Assembly: GCF_030269485.1 (NCBI RefSeq)
Contig: NZ_BSTL01000013.1
Span: 124,001-188,000 of the forward strand
Direction: 5' to 3'
Source: Actinoplanes sp. NBRC 103695
Lineage (GTDB): Bacteria > Actinomycetota > Actinomycetes > Mycobacteriales > Micromonosporaceae
Length of the DNA: 64,000 nucleotides
A program made the translations under genes and the position numbers. Positions 17,620 to 26,368 of this stretch are shown piece after piece (positions within the stretch are counted from its first letter, which is position 1; each line of letters begins with the position of its first letter). The notes beneath the pieces were generated by a model. It did not search any database and was not told the DNA's origin. It saw nothing but the letters and a program-made list of their open reading frames with translations.

Positions 17620-18219
17620 TCAACTGACGGGCGGAATCACCGTGACCCCGCGCCAGCGGGTCTCGGGGCTGTGGCGGGCCAGGCGAACGCGGGAGTGGTT
17701 CACGTCGACGCGGACGGGATTGCGGCGCCAGACGCCGTCGAGCAGATCGTCGAGGCCGTGCGGCGCGCAGATGTCGATCGTGCCCTCGCGCGTGGCGCGG
17801 ACGGCGACGGCGGTCGCGTACTCGGGCCAGGTGGCGACGGCCTCCGCCACGGACCGGAACGGTGGCGTCGGCGAGCCGCCGAACTTGTGGTGGTACCAGA
17901 GGTGGACGGCGGCCTGGTTGCGGGCCTCCCACGGCGGGCGGCGCCAGAGGCCGGCGAGCAGGGCCGTCGCGCGATCGTCGTCGGCACGTTCGGTGTGGAG
18001 CGGGTCGAAGTAGACGACGTCGACGTCGCGTACCGTCGAAGGGTCGAAACCGGGACCGTAGAGCTCGCCCCACACCAGGTCGCGCAGCGCGCCGGCACCC
18101 ACCCAGGCGTCGGGCAGGCCGGACCCGGCCACCGTGGCGAGAACCCGCGTCATCCAGCGGGACGCCGTGACGATTGCCCTCAGCCGCTCGGCCTGCGTGC
18201 TCATCCACGCATTGTTCAC
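17620..18219 (-). CDS. Nucleotidyltransferase-like protein (DUF925 family)
   Basis: A protein of 199 residues with the features of PF06042: DAWVGAGALRDLVW (G-x-G-x-x-R-N-like) followed by RDVDVVYFDP, the metal-binding D-x-D pair, and IDICAPHGLDDLLDGVWRRN near the end. Members are presumed nucleotidyltransferases with unknown targets. An ATG 15 nt inside the frame (18204) is an equally good start. 34 bp separate it from the divergent hydrolase. Confidence 0.75.
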   Translation of the reverse strand: MNNAWMSTQAERLRAIVTASRWMTRVLATVAGSGLPDAWVGAGALRDLVWGELYGPGFDPSTVRDVDVVYFDPLHTERADDDRATALLAGLWRRPPWEARNQAAVHLWYHHKFGGSPTPPFRSVAEAVATWPEYATAVAVRATREGTIDICAPHGLDDLLDGVWRRNPVRVDVNHSRVRLARHSPETRWRGVTVIPPVS

Positions 18220-18241
18220 CGTCCGGGCCGGCCGCGGCTTC

Positions 18242-18247
18242 TAGGGT
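18242..18247 (+). promoter_or_regulatory. -10 element of a leaderless hydrolase mRNA
   Basis: TAGGGT fits TANNNT and lies 6 nt before the ATG at 18254, with no ribosome site between, as in other leaderless genes of this window. Confidence 0.4.
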
Positions 18248-18253
18248 GGAATC

Positions 18254-19075
18254 ATGCGAATCGAGGCACGAGGACTCACCTTCGACGTGGCCGCCGGCGG
18301 ACCGGAGGACGGCACTCCGGTGCTGCTGCTGCACGGGTTCCCGCAGGACCACCGGGAGTTCGAGCTCATCCTGCCCGAGCTGCACGCGGCCGGATTGCGC
18401 ACTTTCGCGTACGACCAGCGCGGCTACGCCCCGGGCGCCCGCCCGGCCGACGTGGCCGCGTACACCGTCGTCGAGGCCGCGTCCGACGCCCTCGCGATCC
18501 TGGACGAGCTGGGTGTCGGGGAGTTCCACCTGGTCGGCCACGACTGGGGCGCCGTCGTTTCCTGGGTGATCGCGGCGCTGCACCCGCAGCGGGTGCGCAC
18601 CCTGACCGCGGTCTCCGTTCCGCACATCGGCGCGATGGCCGAGGCGTTGCGGACCGACGAGAGCCAGCGGGAACGCTTCGGCTACCAGGCCATGCTCGCC
18701 GCGCCGGACGGCGAGGACGCGGTCCGCGCCGACGACTTCGCGTGGCTGCGCCAGGTGCTCGCGCCGATCGGCGACCGGGCCGAGCTCTACATCGACGCGA
18801 TGCGCGACCCGGGCCGGCTGACCGGCGGCATCAACTGGTACCGGGCACGGGCCGCCGGCGGGCGCGGTGAGCTGCCCAAGGTCTCGGTGCCGACCACGTT
18901 CGTCTGGAGCGACCAGGACGCGGCGATCGGCGAGGCCGCCGCGCGGCTGTGCGCCGAGTGGGTGACCGGGGACTACGAGCTGGTCACCGTGGCGGGAGTC
19001 AGGCACTGGGTCCCGGAGGAGGCGCCCGGCGCCCTGGCCGACGCGGCCCTGGCCCGGATCGGCAAGACAGGCTGA
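18254..19075 (+). CDS. Alpha/beta hydrolase, epoxide-hydrolase-like
   Basis: A protein of 273 residues. LLLHGFPQDHREFE carries the HGFP oxyanion motif, GHDWGAVVSW carries the nucleophile Asp typical of epoxide hydrolases and dehalogenases (in place of Ser), and the catalytic His is in GVRHWVPEEAP near the end. Cytoplasmic. Likely hydrolyses an epoxide or similar xenobiotic; substrate not predictable. It stands between the DUF925 gene and eccB and ends 19 bp from the convergent eccB. Confidence 0.85.
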   Translation: MRIEARGLTFDVAAGGPEDGTPVLLLHGFPQDHREFELILPELHAAGLRTFAYDQRGYAPGARPADVAAYTVVEAASDALAILDELGVGEFHLVGHDWGAVVSWVIAALHPQRVRTLTAVSVPHIGAMAEALRTDESQRERFGYQAMLAAPDGEDAVRADDFAWLRQVLAPIGDRAELYIDAMRDPGRLTGGINWYRARAAGGRGELPKVSVPTTFVWSDQDAAIGEAAARLCAEWVTGDYELVTVAGVRHWVPEEAPGALADAALARIGKTG

Positions 19076-19094
19076 CCCGGAAAGCAAAGCGGGG

Positions 19095-20501
19095 CTAACC
19101 CGCGAAAACAGGGTCGCGGGCGTGCGCCGGGTCGAGGCCCGCGCCGAGCGGCACCCGGGACACCAGGCTCGCCGGGAGCCGGACCGGGCGGGCGGTGCCA
19201 TAGCCGAGCATGCCCGGCACGTCCGGCCCGGCCAGCGGGAACGCCCGGCCCTGGTCGGTGACCAGCATCAGGGTGCCGGCGCGAGCCTCCGCGCTGGGCA
19301 GCACCTCGGCGAGCACCGCACGCCCCGGCGGCACGTGCACCCGGTCGGCCAGAGGCAACCCCTCGGCGGTACGCCCGGCCGTCGGCACCGTGGTGGCCGG
19401 CAGTGTCCCGCCCACCTGAAGGCGCGGCACCGCGGCGCCGTCGTCGTAGGTGACACAGACCGGCCCGCTCGCGGACGCGAACCGCGGGCGCGTCGCGGGC
19501 ACGTCACTGTCGACGGGCGTGGAGAGAGTGGCCGCCGCGGCCGCCGACACCGCGAGCGGGATCGGCGCCGGCTCGTTGCCCGGGTAGGCCTTGGCGGTGC
19601 CCGGCGAGGCGAGCTGGATGGCGGACTGGAGTTCGCTGATCGCCCGCAGCCGGTTCTCCTCGGCCAGATAGTGCTGCCTCTGCCCGCCGGCCTCCGCCAC
19701 GAGCAACTGCCCGATGAGGATGCCGGGGCGGTTCGCCACCGCGTGCGACGGGCGGCCGGCATCGCGTACCGGAAGAGAAGCGATCGTGGCACCGGCCGGG
19801 AGGATGTCGACCAGCGCGTGCCCCACCTGGGCCAGGGGTTCGGCGCGCAGCGCGAGGCCGACCGTGACCGTGTCGCTCTGGCGGATCAGATGCCGGTGGC
19901 CGCGCCAGATCAGGTAATGGTCGCCGGACGCGGGCACGTCCACCAGCAGCGCCTCGTCGCCGAGCGGCCGCGCGCCCGCCGGTCCGGCCCCGGCCAGCAG
20001 CACCGACCGGTCGACCGCGGTCCCGGCCCCGTCCGAGACACGCTCCGAGCAGAGCGACCAGCCGCCGGTGAGCAGCTGTTTCGGGGCCGGCAGCGTGTCC
20101 GGGACGTCCGGTATGCCGATCGCCGGGCCGCGGGCGACGCCGACCAGCGACTCGCGGGAGATCGTCCGGGTGGGCGCGTTGCGGCCCAGCGCGAGCAGCG
20201 CGGACGTGTAGTTGAGCACCGGATGTAGCACGGCGTCGACGTACACGTAGCGGGCGCCGGTCTCCTTGACCACGATGACCGATTTGCCGTCTCGCCAGGC
20301 GGTGTTGCCGCCGGGCCGGAAGAAGCCGTACGCGCCGACGGCGACCAGCGCGATCACGGCGAGCGCGACGCTGCCCCACGCGGCGAGCGCCGGGCGGCGC
20401 AACGGCGGCTGTTCCGGATCGGTCTCGTGGATCACCAGCGCGGAATGCACCCGCCGGCCGAGGAAGCGGTGCGCCTGCAACAGGTCGCGACGGCTGGCCA
20501 T
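19095..20501 (-). CDS. eccB: Type VII secretion protein EccB
   Basis: A core part of the ESX membrane complex, 468 residues. A short cytoplasmic N-terminus with the family mark QAHRFLGRRVHSALV is followed by one TM helix (about 42-62) and a large extracytoplasmic domain made of repeated beta-rich units. It starts 1 nt after the stop of eccD and is thus coupled to it. It lies 11.6 kb from eccC, an uncommon split of the core genes. Confidence 0.9.
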   Translation of the reverse strand: MASRRDLLQAHRFLGRRVHSALVIHETDPEQPPLRRPALAAWGSVALAVIALVAVGAYGFFRPGGNTAWRDGKSVIVVKETGARYVYVDAVLHPVLNYTSALLALGRNAPTRTISRESLVGVARGPAIGIPDVPDTLPAPKQLLTGGWSLCSERVSDGAGTAVDRSVLLAGAGPAGARPLGDEALLVDVPASGDHYLIWRGHRHLIRQSDTVTVGLALRAEPLAQVGHALVDILPAGATIASLPVRDAGRPSHAVANRPGILIGQLLVAEAGGQRQHYLAEENRLRAISELQSAIQLASPGTAKAYPGNEPAPIPLAVSAAAAATLSTPVDSDVPATRPRFASASGPVCVTYDDGAAVPRLQVGGTLPATTVPTAGRTAEGLPLADRVHVPPGRAVLAEVLPSAEARAGTLMLVTDQGRAFPLAGPDVPGMLGYGTARPVRLPASLVSRVPLGAGLDPAHARDPVFAG

Positions 20502-20502
20502 G

Positions 20503-21822
20503 TCAGCCGCCCAGCCCGCGGACCAGGCCGAACAGGTTCAGCACCGCGCACAGCACCGGCACGCAGGCCAGCACCAGCAGGACCTCGAGGAGTTCGGCGT
20601 ACCGGGCGGGGGCCGCGCCGGGCGGGCGGCGGCTGTAGATCAGCCCGGCGGCCACGGCCAGCGCGGTCAGGGCGAGCAGGATCGGCACGGCCCGCCCCGG
20701 TGGGTGCAGCGCCGGCCAGGCGGTGGCCAGGGCCGCGGCGGTGGTCACGGCGGCGATCAGCAGCGGCAGGCGGTGGCGCACGGTGGGATAGATGCGGGCG
20801 CGTACGCCGAAGCCGGCCGCCAGCACGGCCAGCAGGATCACGGTGGACGCGCCGCGCGCGGTGCCGAGCAGCACGGCGGCGGCCGACGCGGTCAACGCCC
20901 CGCCCCACAGCATCCCGGTGAGCAGCGCGTCGGCCCGGAGCACCGCCGACCGCACCACCGACCGCGGCGGCTGGGGCTCGTCGCGTACCAGGTCGGCGGC
21001 GGTGCGGGGCAGCGTGGGCGCGGGCAGCCGGCCGAGCCGTACGGCGAGCGGCCCGAGCAGCGGCGAGAAGAGGAACACCACCGACGCGACGACCGCGGCC
21101 GCCCCCGGTGGCGTGGCCAGCCCGAGCAGGACGAACCCGGCCGCCGAGCCGCCGAGCAGCGCGGAGGTCGCCGCGGCGACGAAGACCGGCACCCGGTCGG
21201 CCACCCCGAGCGCCCCGGCCGTGGCCGCCACCAGCACCGCCGCGCATCCCCCGAGCAGCGGCCCGCCGATCGTCAGCTCCCCGCCGACGAACGCGGCGGG
21301 CAACGCCGACGCGGCGAGCACCGCCCCTGCGCCCGAGTCGCCACCGGCCCTGGCCAGCACCGTGCCGCCGGCCAGCAGGGCCACCGCGACCAGCAGCGCC
21401 GCCCGCCCGGCCCCGGCCTGACCGGCGGCGGCAAGCATCAGCGCGACCGCGGGAACGGCGGCCGCCAGCCCGGCGATCCGGGTGTGCCGCGGTCCCCACA
21501 GCCGCCCGCCGCGACCGGCGGCCGTGGCGATCGCGTCGACCAGGTCGTCGTACTCCAGCTCCGGCCACTCCACCGTCCCGGGCACCAGGTGCAGCACCTC
21601 GCCGTCCCGGACGTGCTGGCCGGTGAGCGTGCCCGCCGGGTCGATCCGGGTGCCGTCCGGCCGGCGCAGCACCCAGCCGCCGTCCGGGATGTCGTCCGCC
21701 GCGGCCGCCCGGCGCAGCAGGCCGGGCAGCATCTCGGCGACCGCCGCCCGGTCCGGCAGCGCCAGGTCGATCCGCCGGGTCGGCGCCGCCACGGTCACCC
21801 GGACCAGGCCGGTCGTGTCCAT
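20503..21822 (-). CDS. eccD: Type VII secretion integral membrane protein EccD
   Basis: A protein of 439 residues: an N-terminal ubiquitin-like domain (1-80; VRVTVAAPTRRIDLALPD) and then about eleven hydrophobic helices from about residue 125 on, which form the ESX channel-side membrane domain. The start has AAGGGA 6 nt ahead. The 130 bp to the divergent kinase-like gene must hold promoters for both. First gene of an eccD-eccB unit. Confidence 0.9.
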   Translation of the reverse strand: MDTTGLVRVTVAAPTRRIDLALPDRAAVAEMLPGLLRRAAAADDIPDGGWVLRRPDGTRIDPAGTLTGQHVRDGEVLHLVPGTVEWPELEYDDLVDAIATAAGRGGRLWGPRHTRIAGLAAAVPAVALMLAAAGQAGAGRAALLVAVALLAGGTVLARAGGDSGAGAVLAASALPAAFVGGELTIGGPLLGGCAAVLVAATAGALGVADRVPVFVAAATSALLGGSAAGFVLLGLATPPGAAAVVASVVFLFSPLLGPLAVRLGRLPAPTLPRTAADLVRDEPQPPRSVVRSAVLRADALLTGMLWGGALTASAAAVLLGTARGASTVILLAVLAAGFGVRARIYPTVRHRLPLLIAAVTTAAALATAWPALHPPGRAVPILLALTALAVAAGLIYSRRPPGAAPARYAELLEVLLVLACVPVLCAVLNLFGLVRGLGG

Positions 21823-21952
21823 AGGAGATCCCTTTGCGAAGAGGCAGCAACCTGCCGGGCCGTTGAGGTGCGGTGGTCCGCGTTCCTACGATGAGCGGGC
21901 CGTCGCCGTCATGGAACGTCAACGGCCGCTAGCGGACACGAGGATGAGTGTC

Positions 21953-23203
21953 ATGACGATCGACGACGAGTACCGCGAGCTGGTGCCGCTCGGCGACCCG
22001 CCGGGCTCGGTGCTGGCCGGGGTGCGGGCCGACGACGGGCAGGCGTGGGCGCTGAAGGTGCTGCCGGGGCGGCTGGATCGGCGTACCCGCACCGAGGTGG
22101 ACGGTGAGCTGCGCAAACTCGCCGGGCCCACCGCGACCGCGCCGATCGTGGCCGCGGACCGGGTCGTGGAGCTGCCGGACGGCCGCACGGCGCTGCGCCG
22201 GGAGTTGTGCGCGCAGTCGCTGCCGGAGCTGATCGAGGCGTTCGGGCCGCTGTCCGTCGCGGACACGGTCGCGCTGGCCGGGGCGCTCGCCGAGGCGCTG
22301 ACCGCCGCGGGCGTGGTGCACGGCGGCGTGACCCCGGGCAACGTGCTGTTCCGCGAGACCGGCGAGCCGGTGCTGACCGACTTCGGCGTGGCGGTGCGGC
22401 GGGCGTACCCGCCGGAGCACGACACCGGCTTCCGGGCGCCGGAGACGATCCGGGACGGCGTGCTGGACGAGCGCGCGGACCGCTACGGCCTGGGCGCGAT
22501 CCTGCATCTGGCGCTGGCCGGGACGCCGCCGTTCCCGGCCCGGCCCGGCGAGCCGGAGGGCGACCACCTGCTGCGCGTACTGACCGAGACCGCACCGGCG
22601 ATCGAGCGCGACGACCTGCCGGCCTGGCTGGCCGAGCTGGTGCGCGACCTGCTGGCGAAGGATCCCGAGCGGCGGCCGTCCGACGTCGCCGGGCGGCTGG
22701 CCCGACCGGAGGGCGACGGACCGCGACCCGCCGGCGCGCCGATCATCGAGTTCGGACCGGAGCGGCCGAGCCGTCTGCCGCGCCCCTCGCTACTGGCCGC
22801 CGTGGCCGTGTCCGCGCTGCTCGCAGTGGCGGCGGTGCTGTTCGTGCTGAACCGGCCACGGGACACACCCATGCCGCCGATGCCGCCTCCGGCCGCCGCC
22901 GCCTCCAGCGCCGCGCCCGGGCCGAGCGCTCCGGCCGTACGCCTGGAACTGGCCCCGCCGATCGACCAGGGCACCGTGGTCCAGCTGACCTGGACCAGCA
23001 GCCTCTCCGGCCTGGACTATTCGGTGACCGCGGCGGCGGACGACGGCACGAAGACGGACGAGCTGGTGGGCCGGGCCACCGAGTACCGCTTCGAGGTGGA
23101 TCCCGCGCGCCGCTACTGCTTCGAGGTGCGGGCCTCGAGCGACAGCGGCGGCCCGTGGGTCAGCCTGCCCAAGGCGATCCGCGGCGCCACCTGTAGCCAG
23201 TAG
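21953..23203 (+). CDS. Membrane-bound Ser/Thr-kinase-like protein, probable pseudokinase
   Basis: A protein of 416 residues. The kinase-like domain (1-250) keeps the ATP-binding Lys35 (WALKVLP) and the DFG motif (TDFGV, 143-145), but the catalytic loop reads VVHGGVTPGN: the Asp of HRD is Gly125. The Gly-rich loop is also weak. A TM helix (about 279-300) leads to a Pro/Ala linker and a C-terminal domain that resembles an fn3 fold (VVQLTWTSSLSGLDYSV). I use the ATG at 21953, which has GAGG 9 nt ahead; the ATG at 21944 is too close to it. Without the Asp, phosphotransfer is unlikely; it may bind nucleotide and act as a sensor or scaffold in the ESX locus. Confidence 0.8.
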   Translation: MTIDDEYRELVPLGDPPGSVLAGVRADDGQAWALKVLPGRLDRRTRTEVDGELRKLAGPTATAPIVAADRVVELPDGRTALRRELCAQSLPELIEAFGPLSVADTVALAGALAEALTAAGVVHGGVTPGNVLFRETGEPVLTDFGVAVRRAYPPEHDTGFRAPETIRDGVLDERADRYGLGAILHLALAGTPPFPARPGEPEGDHLLRVLTETAPAIERDDLPAWLAELVRDLLAKDPERRPSDVAGRLARPEGDGPRPAGAPIIEFGPERPSRLPRPSLLAAVAVSALLAVAAVLFVLNRPRDTPMPPMPPPAAAASSAAPGPSAPAVRLELAPPIDQGTVVQLTWTSSLSGLDYSVTAAADDGTKTDELVGRATEYRFEVDPARRYCFEVRASSDSGGPWVSLPKAIRGATCSQ

Positions 23204-25280
23204 GGAGCAGCGGGCGCGGGTCAAGCAGGGCGCGCACCCGGGCCACCCAGCCTTGCCGGGCCAGGCCGCGACGCACCACGCGGACCGACGTCCAGGACTG
23301 CGCGACGTCCTCGTCGGACGGCTGATCGCCGGACCACAGCGCCTGGTCGACGATGCCGGCCAGGGTACGGATCTCCCCCGTCGTCCCGTCGTCGCTGACC
23401 GGACCGGCGGCGGTGCTCAGGTCCCGCACCGTCATGCCGGGCGTGACCTCGACGCCGTACGCCCGCAGCCTGTCCCGCACCTCGGACCACGCGCCGAGCA
23501 CCGCGGCCGCGCCGGTCCTCCGCCGCCGCCACCAGTAGCGCACCGTCCACAGCGCCGGCACGCCGACCGGCCACCCGATCAGCGGCACCGCGATCAGCGC
23601 CGCCCACGGCAGATCGGTGCCCTCCGAGGCGGGCGCGGGGGCGGGCTTCACCGGCCTGATCGTCGCGTCGACCAGATCCTTCGGCCGCGGCAGCGCGTCC
23701 CGGGCGCGTGCCGCCTCGGCGGCCAGGCCGGTACCGGTGGCGGCGCCGGCGGCCGACGCGATCGGGTCCAGCGGCACCCAGCCGACGCCCTGCACGGCCA
23801 CCTCCGGCCAGGCCAGCACGTCGCGGTTGCGGACCACCACGACGCCGTCCTCGGGCGCGGGGGCGCGGAAGCCGACCACCAGCCGCGCCGGGATGCCGGC
23901 CATCCGGGCCAGCGCGACGTACGCCGCGGCGAACTGCTCGCTGGTGCCGCTGTGGGTGATCAGCAGGAACCTGTTGAGCTGCGCCCAGCCGTGCCCGGTC
24001 GGCCGGTCCGGGCCGGACGCCGCGTGGTAGTTGTCCCGCAGGTACTTCTCCAGCACCAGCGCGCCCTGGAACGACGCCCGCACGTCGCCCATCGCCGTGG
24101 CGAGGAGTTCCTCCACCGAGTCCGGCGGCTCGCCCACCCCGTTCAGGGCGCCCGGCGCGTTCGGGTCGATCGGCGCCTCACGCAGCGTCGTCGAGTCCAC
24201 CTCCGGCTGCCACCAGCTCAGCTCGTACTCCGTGGGCCCGGACGGCGCGTCCTGCCGCATCAGCATGCCGTAGTCCGGGATCACCAGCGGCGCCGGCCCG
24301 TCCACCGAGGCCGGCCACGTCTGGGTGGGCAGCCACGGCCCGCCGGTGTCGGCGACGGTCACCCGGGCCCGCTTCAGAGTCGCCCGGACCGTCACCTGCG
24401 GTCCCGGCGGCAGCAGCGTGCCCATCCGCCGGTACTCCTCGGTCGCGTTCCAGCTCACCCCGTCGAACTCGTCCAGCACCACCAGCGGCCACAGACCCGC
24501 GCCGGGCCCGTCGGTCACCCGGAACACCTCGGCCTCGGGATGCTCGAGCCGGTAGGCGATCTCGTCCAGCGGGTTGGCCGGCGCGCTCTGTTCCACCGCG
24601 GCGGGCCGGCCGTCCCGCAACGAGAACCGCGGCTCCGCGTCCGGCAGGAGGATCAAGGTCAATCCCGCGATGAGTACGCTCACCGCGCCGGACGCCGCCA
24701 GCCTCAGCAGCGTCGCGCCCGTGGCCAGCGTGACCGCCGCCGCGACCGCGTAGGCGAGCGCGGCCAGCACCGCCGGACCCGGACCCGGCACGGCGTAGAA
24801 CTGGCTCAGCACCACCACGGCGAGGCTCGGCAGCAGCGCGGCCGGGGCGGCCCGCAGCCGCAGCCGGAGCTCCGCGCCCGACACGGCGGCCACCACGACC
24901 AGCAGCGGAACGAAGATCAGCAGGTCCGGCTCGGGGCGCGCCGGCCAGGTCGACTCCAGCACGAGCTGCCAGGAATGGGTCGTCCCGTCGGCGAGGGCGG
25001 CGACCGTACGCCCGGTGGGCAGCCCGAACGCCGTCGTGCCGGACAGCAGCGTCTCGGCCACCGCCAGCAGACCGGCCAGTGAGGCCAGTAGCGGGCGCCA
25101 GTCGACCAGGCTCGGCCGCACTCCACACAGGATCGTCACGGCCAGCACGGTCAGCGCCGGCACGAGCACCGGGACGAGCAGCGGCACCAGCCCGAACACC
25201 GGCGCGAAGAGCAGCCCGGCGATGGCGGCGGCGAGCACCGGGCCCGCCGCGCGCCAGGTCAGCCGATCGAGTCGTTCCAC
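23160..25280 (-). CDS. TgpA-type transglutaminase-like membrane protein without catalytic Cys and His
   Basis: A protein of 706 residues with about seven hydrophobic helices (1-215), an extracytoplasmic part with a transglutaminase-like domain (about 415-510), a further TM (about 565) and a cytoplasmic DUF4129-like tail. In the active family the triad is in G-x-C-x-x-F-A, D-x-H-A-W-P-E and the later D-P. Here they read GTSEQFAAAY (Ser447 for Cys), DVLAWPEV (Leu489 for His) and VPLDP (Asp505 kept). The GTG start overlaps the DUF58 gene by 22 nt; the stop overlaps the convergent kinase gene. MoxR-DUF58-TgpA is a common conserved trio in bacteria. Confidence 0.85.
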   Translation of the reverse strand: MERLDRLTWRAAGPVLAAAIAGLLFAPVFGLVPLLVPVLVPALTVLAVTILCGVRPSLVDWRPLLASLAGLLAVAETLLSGTTAFGLPTGRTVAALADGTTHSWQLVLESTWPARPEPDLLIFVPLLVVVAAVSGAELRLRLRAAPAALLPSLAVVVLSQFYAVPGPGPAVLAALAYAVAAAVTLATGATLLRLAASGAVSVLIAGLTLILLPDAEPRFSLRDGRPAAVEQSAPANPLDEIAYRLEHPEAEVFRVTDGPGAGLWPLVVLDEFDGVSWNATEEYRRMGTLLPPGPQVTVRATLKRARVTVADTGGPWLPTQTWPASVDGPAPLVIPDYGMLMRQDAPSGPTEYELSWWQPEVDSTTLREAPIDPNAPGALNGVGEPPDSVEELLATAMGDVRASFQGALVLEKYLRDNYHAASGPDRPTGHGWAQLNRFLLITHSGTSEQFAAAYVALARMAGIPARLVVGFRAPAPEDGVVVVRNRDVLAWPEVAVQGVGWVPLDPIASAAGAATGTGLAAEAARARDALPRPKDLVDATIRPVKPAPAPASEGTDLPWAALIAVPLIGWPVGVPALWTVRYWWRRRRTGAAAVLGAWSEVRDRLRAYGVEVTPGMTVRDLSTAAGPVSDDGTTGEIRTLAGIVDQALWSGDQPSDEDVAQSWTSVRVVRRGLARQGWVARVRALLDPRPLLPTGYRWRRGSPWAG

Positions 25281-26365
25281 TGCCGCACCGCCTGAGCCGC
25301 ACCGAGCGCGCGGAGAACGCGTACGCCCGAAGGAACCTCGAGCCACCCGCCCACCGCGACCACCACCACCGCGGCGAACTCGGCCCGCCGGGCCAGCACC
25401 GCCTCGACCGCCGCGCCACCGCCGGTGACCAGCACCAATCCCCCGCCCGGGCGCAGCGCCGGGTCCTGCCGGGCGGCGTCCTGGCGCACCTCGCTCAGCT
25501 CGTCCAGCAACCGCCGGGTGGCCAGCGGGCCGCCCTGCACCGCCAGATCGCGGCCGGTCCAGGTGACCAGCCGGGTGTCCTGTGTCGCCCGGGCGGACGC
25601 GCACAGCAGCGACGCGGTCAGGTCCACCGCCTCCTCGAAGAACGCCGGGGTCAGCACGCCCGGCCGGTTGTCCAGCAGCACCGTGGTGCGGGCGCGGCGC
25701 GGGTCGGCGAGGTCCCGGACCATCAGCCGGCCGGTCCGCGCGGTCGCCTTCCAGTGCAGGTGGCGGACCTCGTCGCCGGGCACGTACTCGCGGACGTCGA
25801 GCTGCTCGACCGAGCCGCGCAGCGCGGCGTCCGGTGTCCCCTCATGATGATGCCGGGGCACGCCGGCGACCATCGCGCGGGCGGCGTGCCGGCGCGGATG
25901 CACCCACAGGGTGGCGGTCGCCGTGACCGGCAGGCGGCGCCGGGCCAGGTCGAACGGGTCGGCCCGGTGCAACGTCAGAGGTCCCACGGTCAGCTTGCCC
26001 CGCGTCGCGGTCGGCAGCTCGTAGGTGCGGGTCACCTCGACGCCCGGCAACAACCCGGGCAGCCGCACGTGGCGGCGCTCGCCACCGGCGGCGTCCTCCG
26101 CGCGGAAACCGGGCTGCCGGCGGTTGCCGGTGCTGCGTACCCGCAGGCGGGCCAGCGCCGGTCGGCCCCGCTCGACCCGGTCCGGGTGGACCACCCGGTG
26201 CACCTCGACCGCGAGCTGCGGCACGGTAAGCGCGATCGCGGCCAGCACCGCGGCGGCCGCGACCGCGCCCAGCGTGGTCAGCACCGCGAGACGCAGCCAC
26301 AGCCCGGCGGCGAGCAGCAGCACCGCGGCCACGGACACCGCGAGGCCACGGCCGGTGAGACGCAC
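25259..26365 (-). CDS. DUF58 membrane protein
   Basis: A protein of 368 residues with two N-terminal TM helices (about 7-48), a beta-rich extracytoplasmic-like region and the DUF58 signature VREYVPGDEVRHLHWKATAR (about residues 192-211), followed by a vWA-like fold (TTVLLDNRPG). Such proteins work with MoxR ATPases, probably in assembly of membrane or secreted complexes. It lies between moxR and the transglutaminase-like gene, with close spacing (3 nt after moxR, 22-nt overlap with the next gene). Confidence 0.85.
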   Translation of the reverse strand: MRLTGRGLAVSVAAVLLLAAGLWLRLAVLTTLGAVAAAAVLAAIALTVPQLAVEVHRVVHPDRVERGRPALARLRVRSTGNRRQPGFRAEDAAGGERRHVRLPGLLPGVEVTRTYELPTATRGKLTVGPLTLHRADPFDLARRRLPVTATATLWVHPRRHAARAMVAGVPRHHHEGTPDAALRGSVEQLDVREYVPGDEVRHLHWKATARTGRLMVRDLADPRRARTTVLLDNRPGVLTPAFFEEAVDLTASLLCASARATQDTRLVTWTGRDLAVQGGPLATRRLLDELSEVRQDAARQDPALRPGGGLVLVTGGGAAVEAVLARRAEFAAVVVVAVGGWLEVPSGVRVLRALGAAQAVRQWNDSIG

Positions 26366-26368
26366 GGG

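Noticed and set aside
20266-21922. Long open frames opposite or offset to eccB/eccD and other GC-rich genes
   Set aside because: Shadow frames due to high GC in third positions; translations are Arg/Pro/Gly-rich and lack start context.
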